Shown piece by piece: positions 1 through 6,643 of a DNA stretch of 64,000 bases (its first letter is position 1; every line of letters starts with the position of its first letter). Origin of the DNA: Sphingomonadales bacterium. GTDB lineage: Bacteria; Pseudomonadota; Alphaproteobacteria; Sphingomonadales; Sphingomonadaceae. Location of the stretch: assembly GCA_016720115.1 (NCBI GenBank), contig JADJXT010000001.1:930001-994000 (forward strand), written 5' to 3'. Below the pieces are notes generated by a model. That model was not told where the DNA came from. It saw nothing but the letters and a program-made list of their open reading frames with translations, and did no database searches. Position numbers and translations under genes: made by a program.

Positions 1-2
1 CC

Positions 3-1562
3 GCGCTGATTATCGCGCCGACCCGCGAGCTGGCGTTACAGGTCAGTCGCGAGCTGATGTGGCTCTATGGCAAGGCCGGCGTCCGCATCGCCACCTGCGT
101 CGGCGGCATGGATGCCTCGAAGGAACGACGCAACCTTGCCACCGGCCCGCAGATCGTCGTCGGCACGCCGGGGCGTCTGCGCGACCATCTCGAACGCGGC
201 GCGCTTGACCTGTCGGCGCTGAAAGTCGCGGTGCTCGACGAGGCGGACGAAATGCTCGACATGGGTTTTCGCGAGGAACTGGAAGACATCCTCAATGCGA
301 CGCCCGAGGACCGGCGCACATTGCTGTTCTCGGCAACCATGCCCAAGCCGATTGTCGCGCTCGCCAAACGCTATCAGAATGATGCGCTGCGTATCTCGAC
401 CATCGGCGAAGATCGCGGGCATGGCGATATCAGCTATCAGGTTGTCACCGTCGCCCCGCCCGACATCGAAAATGCCGTGGTCAACCTGCTGCGCCTGCAT
501 GAAGCCGATACCGCGATCCTGTTTTGCGCGACGCGAGAGAGCGTGCGGCATCTTTATTCGAAACTGACCAATCGCGGCTTCAACGCCGTGGCGCTGTCGG
601 GTGAGCATAGCCAGAGCGAGCGCAACCAGGCGTTGCAGGCGCTGCGGGATCGCCGCGCGCGTGTGTGCGTGGCCACCGACGTTGCGGCGCGCGGGATCGA
701 CCTGCCCAATCTCAGCCTCGTGATCCATGTCGAACTGCCGCGCGACGCCGAAGGCTTGCAGCACCGTTCGGGCCGCACCGGGCGCGCGGGCAAGAAGGGC
801 ACGGCGGTGCTGGTCGTGCCTTACCAGCGGCGCAAGCGCGTCGAATCGATGCTGCGCGGCGCGCGGATCGAGGCTGAGTGGATCAAGGTTCCGACTGCCG
901 AGGATATTCGCGCAAAGGATCATGAACGGCTGCTCGAAACATTGCTGGCTCCAGTCGAGATCGATGAAGACGATCGCAGCCTTGGCGCCAAGCTTCTCGA
1001 AACGATGAGCGCGGAGGATGTTGCTGCGGCGCTGGTCCGCGCCCACCGCGCGAAGATGCCCGCGCCCGAGGAAATGCTCGACGACGGCAGCGGTGAACGG
1101 ACGAGGGAACACCATCGCGCCGGGTTCGACGATTCGGTCTGGTTCAAGCTCAACATCGGTCGCCGCAACAATGCCGACCCGAAATGGATATTGCCGCTGC
1201 TCTGCCGCCGGGGCGGGGTGACGCGCAACGATATCGGGGCGATCCGCATCGCCGCCGACGAAACCTATGTCGGCATATCGGCCGCCGCCGCGCGGCATTT
1301 TGCCAAGTCGGTCGCCAAGCCGGGGCATGACGAAGACAATGACGTCGCCATAATCGAGGCCGAAGGCCCGCCGCGCCAGGCCGCGCGCGAGAACAAGCGC
1401 AAGGGCAGGGCGAACGAAGCCACCCCGCGCCACAGCCCGCGTCCTTTCAAGGGTGGGCGCGGAGACGATGGCCCGAATGACGGGCAGCGCCCGTTCCGCA
1501 AGGGCAAGGCCCCTTCCAAACATGGCGTGAAGCACAAGACCAAGGGCAACAGGCCGCGTTAA
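3..1562 (+). CDS. DEAD-box ATP-dependent RNA helicase (5' end outside window)
   Basis: The gene enters from the left edge: frame 3 is open from the first bases and already reads motif Ia (PTRELA), so the first ATG seen at 57 is internal and motif I lies upstream. Visible helicase motifs in order are GTPGR, DEAD in VLDEADEML, SAT in LFSATMP, ARGID and HRSGRTGRAG. After the RecA2 domain a segment at roughly residues 360-430 (WFKLNIGRR through IRIAADETYVGI) looks like a DbpA/CsdA-type RNA-binding domain. A basic, low-complexity tail rich in Lys, Arg and Gly follows. Likely role: unwinding of structured RNA in ribosome assembly or mRNA turnover, probably cold-linked. It is followed by a palindromic repeat. 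Family call is firm; the choice among DeaD, DbpA and RhlE names is not. Confidence 0.93.
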   Translation, partial: ALIIAPTRELALQVSRELMWLYGKAGVRIATCVGGMDASKERRNLATGPQIVVGTPGRLRDHLERGALDLSALKVAVLDEADEMLDMGFREELEDILNATPEDRRTLLFSATMPKPIVALAKRYQNDALRISTIGEDRGHGDISYQVVTVAPPDIENAVVNLLRLHEADTAILFCATRESVRHLYSKLTNRGFNAVALSGEHSQSERNQALQALRDRRARVCVATDVAARGIDLPNLSLVIHVELPRDAEGLQHRSGRTGRAGKKGTAVLVVPYQRRKRVESMLRGARIEAEWIKVPTAEDIRAKDHERLLETLLAPVEIDEDDRSLGAKLLETMSAEDVAAALVRAHRAKMPAPEEMLDDGSGERTREHHRAGFDDSVWFKLNIGRRNNADPKWILPLLCRRGGVTRNDIGAIRIAADETYVGISAAAARHFAKSVAKPGHDEDNDVAIIEAEGPPRQAARENKRKGRANEATPRHSPRPFKGGRGDDGPNDGQRPFRKGKAPSKHGVKHKTKGNRPR

Positions 1563-1568
1563 TCTATA

Positions 1569-1665
1569 CCCCTCCCGCTTGCGGGAGGGGTTAGGGGAGG
1601 GAGCGAGCGAAGCGAGCTTTGTGTCCTGTCAGCCCTCCCCCGGCCCCTCCCGCAAGCGGGAGGGG
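1569..1665. repeat. Palindromic intergenic repeat, family A, copy 1
   Basis: Two GC-rich palindromes flank a spacer. The left one (1569-1590) is CCCCTCCCGC, TT, then its reverse complement; the right one (1644-1665) has the same arms around AA. The spacer carries GGGGAGGGAGCGAGCG. A nearly identical element in the same orientation lies at 37338-37435. It follows the helicase gene and could act as a terminator or mRNA 3' stabiliser. It is clearly a dispersed repeat; any function is inferred. Confidence 0.9.
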
Positions 1666-1760
1666 AGTATAAAGCCGGTTTTTCTGGCAAAAGGATGAAA
1701 CTTCGCGCATGAGGGCGGCTTCCTGAAACATTATTTCAACAGGGGAGCCACTGGAGTCCG

Positions 1761-2972
1761 ATGTCCGAAGAATTCTACCGCATGAAGCGCCTGCCGCCCT
1801 ATGTCATCGCTGAAGTCAATGCGATGCGTGCGGCCGCCCGTGCGGCGGGAGAGGACATTATCGACCTTGGCATGGGCAATCCCGATCTGCCGCCGCCGCA
1901 GCATGTGATCGACAAGCTGGTCGAGGTTGCGCAGAAACCCGATGCGCATGGCTATTCGGCATCGAAGGGCATTCCGGGGCTTCGCCGCGCGCAGGCCAAT
2001 TATTATGGCCGCCGTTTTGGCGTCGATGTCGATCCCGAAACCGAAGTGGTGGTGACCATGGGATCGAAAGAAGGGCTGGCCAGCCTCGCCACCGCGATTA
2101 CCGCTCCGGGCGATGTCGTGCTGGCACCCAATCCCAGCTATCCGATCCATACCTTTGGATTCATTATTGCCGGGGCCACGATCCGCTCGGTGCCGACTAC
2201 ACCCGACGAAAATTATTTCCGCGCATTGGATCGGGCGATGGCCTTCACCGTGCCGCGCCCGTCGATCCTGGTGGTGAACTATCCGTCGAACCCGACAGCT
2301 GAGACAGTGGACCTTGCTTTCTACGAACGGCTGGTCGCCTGGGCGAAGGAGAACAAGGTCTGGATCCTCTCCGACCTTGCTTATTCGGAACTCTATTTTG
2401 ACGGTAGCCCGACGGTGTCGATCCTGCAGGTCAAGGGCGCAAAGGATGTCGCCATCGAATTCACTTCGCTGTCGAAAACCTATTCGATGGCAGGCTGGCG
2501 GATCGGCTTTGCGGTCGGCAACAGGCAGCTGATTGCGGCGATGACGCGGGTGAAAAGCTATCTCGATTACGGTGCCTTCACCCCGATCCAGGCGGCGGCT
2601 TGCGCGGCGCTGAACGGCCCTCAGGACATCGTCGAGAAGAACCGCGAACTCTATCACAAGCGCCGCGACGTGCTGGTAGAGGCCTTTGGTCGTGCGGGCT
2701 GGGAAATCCCCGCGCCGCGCGCCTCTATGTTCGCCTGGGCGCCATTGCCACCTGCGCTTGCGCACCTTGGCAGCCTTGAATTTTCCAAGCAGTTGCTGAC
2801 CGAAGCCAAGGTCGCGGTAGCCCCCGGCGTCGGCTATGGTGAGGATGGTGAAGGTTTCGTCCGCATCGCGATGGTCGAGAACGAACATCGGCTACGGCAG
2901 GCGGCGCGCAACATCAAACGCTATCTGCAGTCAATGGGCGTGAATACGCCGACACAGGCCAAGGCGATTTAG
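1761..2972 (+). CDS. alaC: AlaC-type aminotransferase (class I/II, PLP-dependent)
   Basis: 403 residues, full length for a fold-type I aminotransferase of the AlaC/YfdZ and LL-diaminopimelate-aminotransferase-like group. The N-terminal DLGMGNPDLP, the NYPSNPT segment that holds the PLP-contacting Asn, and SLSKTYSMAGWRIGF with the Schiff-base lysine at about residue 239 are all present. The expected reaction is alanine formation from pyruvate with glutamate as donor, in the cytoplasm. The start is preceded by AGGGGAGCC within reach of the ATG. It is monocistronic, lying between the repeat at 1569-1665 and an inverted repeat at 2989. In many bacteria AlaC sits beside homoserine dehydrogenase; here it does not. 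The substrate is assigned from family resemblance only. Confidence 0.88.
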   Translation: MSEEFYRMKRLPPYVIAEVNAMRAAARAAGEDIIDLGMGNPDLPPPQHVIDKLVEVAQKPDAHGYSASKGIPGLRRAQANYYGRRFGVDVDPETEVVVTMGSKEGLASLATAITAPGDVVLAPNPSYPIHTFGFIIAGATIRSVPTTPDENYFRALDRAMAFTVPRPSILVVNYPSNPTAETVDLAFYERLVAWAKENKVWILSDLAYSELYFDGSPTVSILQVKGAKDVAIEFTSLSKTYSMAGWRIGFAVGNRQLIAAMTRVKSYLDYGAFTPIQAAACAALNGPQDIVEKNRELYHKRRDVLVEAFGRAGWEIPAPRASMFAWAPLPPALAHLGSLEFSKQLLTEAKVAVAPGVGYGEDGEGFVRIAMVENEHRLRQAARNIKRYLQSMGVNTPTQAKAI

Positions 2973-2988
2973 CGACCGGGAACCGATG

Positions 2989-3022
2989 CCGATTAGGCAA
3001 GGCCAGCCTCTTGCCTAATCGG
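2989..3022. repeat. Perfect 13-bp inverted repeat between alaC and the thioesterase operon
   Basis: Arms CCGATTAGGCAAG (2989-3001) and its exact complement (3010-3022) enclose an 8-base loop. It lies 17 bases after the alaC stop and 24 bases before the next start. No T-run follows on either strand, so it is not a standard intrinsic terminator; it could be an operator, an attenuator or a 3' stabilising hairpin. Confidence 0.75.
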
Positions 3023-3045
3023 TTGCAATCCGCCATCGAATTTCC

Positions 3046-3516
3046 ATGGCCAAGAAAGATTTCGCATTCCACTATCCGTTGCGCGTCCGCTGGGCGGAGA
3101 CTGACGCGCAGGGTGTTGTCTTCAACGCACGCTATCTCGACTATGCTGATGTGGCGGTCACCGAATATTGGCGCGCCTGCGGTTTGCGGCTGGTCAACCC
3201 GGATGAGCCACTTGAGTTTCACGTCAAGAAAGCCACGGTTCTCTGGAATGCGCCGATATTCCCCGATGAGTTGATCGAGGTGATGTGCCGCACCATCAAA
3301 ATGGGCCGTTCCAGCATCACCAAGATTGTCGAAATTCACGGCGCGACCAAGGACGGGTCGGACGATCTGCGTGCGGAGGTGGAACTGGTTAGCGTATTCG
3401 TCGATCTGGATACCCACCGCCCGATGCCCTTTCCCGAGTGGATCAAGGACGTGTTCCTGAATTTTGACGCCAAGGCGGAAAATGCGCCCAAGCTGGAGGA
3501 GGTGCCTGCAGAATGA
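3046..3516 (+). CDS. Acyl-CoA thioesterase, YbgC/FadM-like hotdog fold
   Basis: 156 residues. The N-terminal RVRWAETDAQGVVFNARYLDY carries the Asp of the YbgC/4-hydroxybenzoyl-CoA-thioesterase-like (4HBT) subfamily, followed by the long helix and the FHVKKA strand. The protein hydrolyses an acyl-CoA thioester in the cytoplasm; chain preference cannot be read from sequence. It is the first gene of a tight three-gene operon: its stop overlaps the ATG of the HCCA-isomerase-like gene by four bases (ATGA). Its neighbours suggest a role in recovering CoA during fatty or aromatic acid breakdown. No strong Shine-Dalgarno is visible, but the start matches the family N-terminus. Confidence 0.85.
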   Translation: MAKKDFAFHYPLRVRWAETDAQGVVFNARYLDYADVAVTEYWRACGLRLVNPDEPLEFHVKKATVLWNAPIFPDELIEVMCRTIKMGRSSITKIVEIHGATKDGSDDLRAEVELVSVFVDLDTHRPMPFPEWIKDVFLNFDAKAENAPKLEEVPAE

Positions 3517-4130
3517 GCGCGCGCGTGGAATTCTTCTTCGATCTCTCCAGCCCCTGGACCTATCTGGCGTTCACAAATTTGTGGCCAATGCTCGAACAGG
3601 CTGGAGAATCAGCGGTGCTGCGTCCGATCCTCGTTGGCGGGGTGTTCAACGCGGTCAACCCGTCGGTCTATGCCGCGCGTGAGATGACCGACAACCGCAA
3701 GCTGGCGCATAGCTGGAAGGTGCTGAACGACTGGGCCGCCTTAGCCGGTGTCGAGATGAATTTTCCTTCGCAATGGCATCCCGCCAAAAGCGTGAACGCA
3801 ATGCGTTTTGCCTGCGCGCTGGAGGGCGATCAGGATGCGCTACGCCGTTTCGCCAAGGCTGCGTTTGAAAGCTATTTCGGGCGTCAGGAAAATCTCGACG
3901 ATGCCGATGTGCTCGCCGCCGTGGCGGATGGTGTCGGGCTTGATGGCGCTGCCCTGAAAGCGGCGTCGCAGACCGATGAGGTTAAAGCCCGCCTGCGCAT
4001 GAATACCGAAGAGGTTATAGAGCGTGGCGGCTACGGCTCGCCTTCGATTTTCGTCGATGGCGCCGACATGTATTTCGGGAATGACCAATTGCCTCTGGTA
4101 GAGGCGGCCCTACGGAGAGGAATAGCATGA
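3513..4130 (+). CDS. 2-hydroxychromene-2-carboxylate isomerase / GST-kappa family protein (DsbA-like fold)
   Basis: 205 residues. The start VEFFFDLSSPWTYLA is the signature of this thioredoxin-fold family, with the active-site Ser at position 11-12. PILVGGVFNAVN is the second conserved block, and the cis-Pro block GYGSPSIFVDG lies near the C-terminus. Characterised relatives isomerise 2-hydroxychromene-2-carboxylate in naphthalene degradation using glutathione, or act as kappa-class glutathione transferases. No other naphthalene genes are present here, so a glutathione-dependent role linked to the flanking thioesterase and crotonase is more likely. It is preceded by GGAGGAGG and overlaps its downstream neighbour by four bases. 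Family is secure; substrate is unknown. Confidence 0.88.
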   Translation: MSARVEFFFDLSSPWTYLAFTNLWPMLEQAGESAVLRPILVGGVFNAVNPSVYAAREMTDNRKLAHSWKVLNDWAALAGVEMNFPSQWHPAKSVNAMRFACALEGDQDALRRFAKAAFESYFGRQENLDDADVLAAVADGVGLDGAALKAASQTDEVKARLRMNTEEVIERGGYGSPSIFVDGADMYFGNDQLPLVEAALRRGIA

Positions 4131-4930
4131 ACGACCGCATTTCAATCACCATGCTGGAAGATGGCATTGCCGATGTCCGCATGACCCGTGTCGACAAGAT
4201 GAATGCCCTCGACGGCGCGCAGTGGAATGCGCTGGTCGAGGCGATCGACCAGTTGCAGGCAACGCCGGGATTGCGCGTTGTCGTGCTGTCGGGCGAAGGG
4301 CGTGCATTTTGTGCTGGGCTTGATCTGTCGAGCCTGCAGGGCGACCGCGATCCCGGCGCGAGCAGCGCGGGCGGATCGCTGGCCGATCGCACCAAAGGCA
4401 TTTCGAACAATGCGCAATATGCCGCTTATGGCTGGCGGGAGCTGCCGGTGCCGGTGATCGCCGCCGTGCACGGCGTGGCGTTCGGCGCGGGCAGCCAGAT
4501 CATGGCGGGCGCCGACATCCGCATCGTCCACCCCGATACGCGCATCGCGATCATGGAGATGAAATGGGGCCTTGTCCCCGATGTCGGCGGGATGCCGCTG
4601 TGGCGCACGCAGGTGGCCGACGATGTGCTGCGCGAGATGATCTATACCAACCGCGAATTCAACGGCGTCGAGGCGAAGGAAATGGGCTTTGCCACCCATG
4701 TTGCCGACGATCCGTTGGCGAAGGCGATGGAATTGGCGCGAGTGATTGCGAACAAAAACCCGCACGCAATCCGGGGCGCAAAGCGGATGTGCAATGCCCT
4801 TGCGACCGCGACCGATGGCGAATTGCTGCAGATGGAAAGTGACGAGCAACTGAAGGTGATGCGCACCCCCAACCAGATGGAAGCGGTGATGGCGGAGATG
4901 CAGAAAAGGAAGCCGAATTTCGCGGACTAA
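4127..4930 (+). CDS. Crotonase-family protein, dienoyl-CoA-isomerase-like active site
   Basis: 267 residues, a single enoyl-CoA hydratase/isomerase domain. GRAFCAGLD and HGVAFGAGSQ form the oxyanion-hole blocks. The first catalytic Glu of true enoyl-CoA hydratases is replaced by Gln (GAGSQIMAGAD). The second region reads EMKWGLVPD, placing a Glu and an Asp eight residues apart, the spacing used by delta3,5-delta2,4-dienoyl-CoA isomerase (ECH1). I infer isomerase rather than hydratase activity on unsaturated acyl-CoAs. It is the last gene of the 3046-4930 operon, is preceded by GGAGAGGAA, and is followed by a GC-rich hairpin shared with the convergent gene. Crotonase membership is certain; the exact reaction is inferred. 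Confidence 0.87.
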   Translation: MNDRISITMLEDGIADVRMTRVDKMNALDGAQWNALVEAIDQLQATPGLRVVVLSGEGRAFCAGLDLSSLQGDRDPGASSAGGSLADRTKGISNNAQYAAYGWRELPVPVIAAVHGVAFGAGSQIMAGADIRIVHPDTRIAIMEMKWGLVPDVGGMPLWRTQVADDVLREMIYTNREFNGVEAKEMGFATHVADDPLAKAMELARVIANKNPHAIRGAKRMCNALATATDGELLQMESDEQLKVMRTPNQMEAVMAEMQKRKPNFAD

Positions 4931-4938
4931 GGGTTTCT

Positions 4939-4960
4939 CCCCTCCCGCAGGCGGGAAGGG
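4939..4960. repeat. Single family-A-like palindrome between convergent genes
   Basis: CCCCTCCCGC followed by AG and a complementary arm with one mismatch. It resembles one arm of the family A repeats at 1569-1665 and 37338-37435. It sits between convergent stop codons at 4930 and 4968, where it could serve as a bidirectional terminator. Confidence 0.75.
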
Positions 4961-4967
4961 AGATTTA

Positions 4968-5405
4968 TCAGACAGCTTTCGCCAGCATTTCTTCCAGTTC
5001 TGCCACCAACTCGGCACGCAGTGGCTTGGCCTCGTTATCGGTGCGGCAGACGATCACGCTGTCGCAAGTCGCGATGCAGTGGCCGTTCTGGAACATCGCC
5101 TGCACGACCACCCAACTCGAATTTCCTACGCGACCGATGCCCGAACCGATGGTGACGGGCGCGGGAAAATTGCCCTCGCGCAGATAGTTGATTTCGACCG
5201 ACGCGACCATCGTACGCTCATTTTCGGGACGCGCGCCCCAGGGCCGTGCGTTGCGGTGGAGCTGGACACGGGCATTTTCGAACAGCGATGCGAACGCGAC
5301 ATTGTTGAGATGCCCGTTAATGTCCATATCCTGAAAGCGCGTGCCGCATTCCAGGATGACGGGATAGGCGGCCAGATCCAGCCGCCACCCTTCGGGTTTC
5401 GCCAT
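4968..5405 (-). CDS. Acyl-CoA thioesterase, 4HBT-like hotdog fold
   Basis: 145 residues starting MAKPEGWRLDLAAYP. The hotdog signature FQDMDINGHLNNVAFASLFENAR carries the catalytic-type Asp. An in-frame upstream extension exists, but it reads antisense into the dehydrogenase and is not protein-like, so the ATG at 5405 is chosen. That ATG overlaps the stop of the upstream dehydrogenase (TAATG), indicating translational coupling. Likely role: hydrolysis of an acyl-CoA made or spared by the neighbouring long-chain acyl-CoA dehydrogenase. Specificity is unknown. Confidence 0.85.
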   Translation of the reverse strand: MAKPEGWRLDLAAYPVILECGTRFQDMDINGHLNNVAFASLFENARVQLHRNARPWGARPENERTMVASVEINYLREGNFPAPVTIGSGIGRVGNSSWVVVQAMFQNGHCIATCDSVIVCRTDNEAKPLRAELVAELEEMLAKAV

Positions 5406-6559
5406 TAGAGCTTGCGCCCGATCAGTTCCTTCATGATCTCGCTCGTGCCGCCGAAGATGCGCGTCACGCGTGCACCGCGGAACTGCTTGGCAATCGGATA
5501 TTCGTTCATGAAACCCGCGCCGCCGTGCAGTTGCAGGCACTTGTCGACGACTTCGCCCTGCAACTCGGTGTGCCACAATTTGGCCGCCGACGCCTCTTCG
5601 GGGGTCAGCTCCTTCCTGATGTGGCGGGCCAGCGCCCAGTCGATATGCGCCCAGCCGACCTGCAGCTTGGTCTTCAGATCGGCAAGGACGAAGCGGGTGT
5701 TCTGGAAATCGAGGATCGGCTTGCCGAATGCCTTGCGTTCGCGCACGAACTCGACCGTCTGATCGAAACTGCGCTGCGCGCCGGTCTGTGCACCGATGGC
5801 AATCGAAAGCCGCTCCTGCGGCAGTTCGCTCATCAGATAGATGAAGCCCATGCCTTCCTGCCCCAGGCAGTTGGTGATCGGCACGCGGACATCCTCGAAA
5901 AACAGTTCCGAAGTGTCGGCGGCATCAAGGCCGACCTTGTCGAGATTGCGCCCGCGCTTGAAGCCTTCGCGGTCCGCCTCGACGAGGACGATCGAAACGC
6001 CCTTATAGGCGGGGCTCGCATCCGGATCGGTCTTGGCGCAGACGAGGATCAGGTCGGCATTCTGGCCGTTGGTGATATAGGTCTTGGCGCCGTTGACGAC
6101 ATAATGGTTGCCATCCTTTTTCGCCGTGGTGCGCATCCCCTGCAGGTCGGAACCCGTGCCCGGTTCGGTCATCGCGATCGCGGTGATGACCTCGCCCGAA
6201 ACCATTTTGGGCAACCACTGTTTCTTCTGCTCTTCGGAGCCATATTGGATGATATAATTGGCAACGATATCGGTCTGCAGCGAAAAGCCGGTGGCGACAT
6301 CGGTGTTATATCCGAATTCCTCGTTGATGATGGCGTTATAGCCAAAGTCGAGGCCAAGGCCGCCATAGGCCTCGGGCACGGTGGGGCAGAGCAGGCCGAG
6401 TTCGCCTGCCCTGGGCCACACATCGCGCGGGACAAGGCCGTCGGCATCCCATTTTTCGGCATTGGGTTCGATCTCTTTGGCGACAAACTGGCGAACCGTT
6501 GAGCGGAAAGCTTCATGGTCTTCGTTATAGGCGGTGCGGTGCAATGCATCGAGCGACAT
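5405..6559 (-). CDS. Acyl-CoA dehydrogenase, long-chain (ACADL-like) type
   Basis: 384 residues, complete three-domain FAD-dependent acyl-CoA dehydrogenase. The FAD/substrate block is MTEPGTGSDLQGM. The C-terminal loop reads RIFGGTSEIMKELIGR, lacking Glu at the medium-chain position, while ELPQERLSIAIGAQ provides the Glu used by long-chain and isovaleryl-type enzymes. The reaction is alpha,beta-dehydrogenation of acyl-CoA with electrons passed to ETF. The start follows TAGGAGAATCGCG. It leads an operon with the downstream thioesterase. About 45 bases upstream (6604-6619) is a LiuR-like box also found before another dehydrogenase at 39.7 kb, so induction by branched-chain or fatty acid intermediates is plausible. 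Confidence 0.93.
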   Translation of the reverse strand: MSLDALHRTAYNEDHEAFRSTVRQFVAKEIEPNAEKWDADGLVPRDVWPRAGELGLLCPTVPEAYGGLGLDFGYNAIINEEFGYNTDVATGFSLQTDIVANYIIQYGSEEQKKQWLPKMVSGEVITAIAMTEPGTGSDLQGMRTTAKKDGNHYVVNGAKTYITNGQNADLILVCAKTDPDASPAYKGVSIVLVEADREGFKRGRNLDKVGLDAADTSELFFEDVRVPITNCLGQEGMGFIYLMSELPQERLSIAIGAQTGAQRSFDQTVEFVRERKAFGKPILDFQNTRFVLADLKTKLQVGWAHIDWALARHIRKELTPEEASAAKLWHTELQGEVVDKCLQLHGGAGFMNEYPIAKQFRGARVTRIFGGTSEIMKELIGRKL

Positions 6560-6603
6560 GGCGCGATTCTCCTAAGGCTGTTCTGCCAGCCAGAAACAGC
6601 AAG

Positions 6604-6619
6604 TTTACGCAAGCGTCAA
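6604..6619 (-). promoter_or_regulatory. LiuR-like operator upstream of the acyl-CoA dehydrogenase
   Basis: The 16-mer TTTACGCAAGCGTCAA, read towards the gene as TTGACGCTTGCGTAAA, is an imperfect palindrome with half-sites TTGACG and CGTAAA. These half-sites resemble the known LiuR (MerR family) box. The identical 16-mer occurs at 39786-39801, again about 45 bases before a dehydrogenase start. The repetition is seen directly; the regulator identity is inferred. Confidence 0.6.
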
Positions 6620-6627
6620 GCGAGAAT

Positions 6628-6643
6628 TTAACCGTATGATTAA
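6628..6643. promoter_or_regulatory. TTAA-N8-TTAA box, copy 1
   Basis: TTAACCGTATGATTAA shares the pattern TTAA-YYG-N4-A-TTAA, with 16-bp length, with sites at 26982-26997 and 42207-42222. It lies about 70 bases upstream of the acyl-CoA dehydrogenase start and overlaps the stop codon of the MFS gene. A shared regulator site is inferred. Confidence 0.4.

Noticed and set aside
36..1535. A 499-codon open frame on the minus strand opposite the helicase.
   Set aside because: The plus strand carries all DEAD-box motifs; the antisense reading has biased composition and no recognisable domain.
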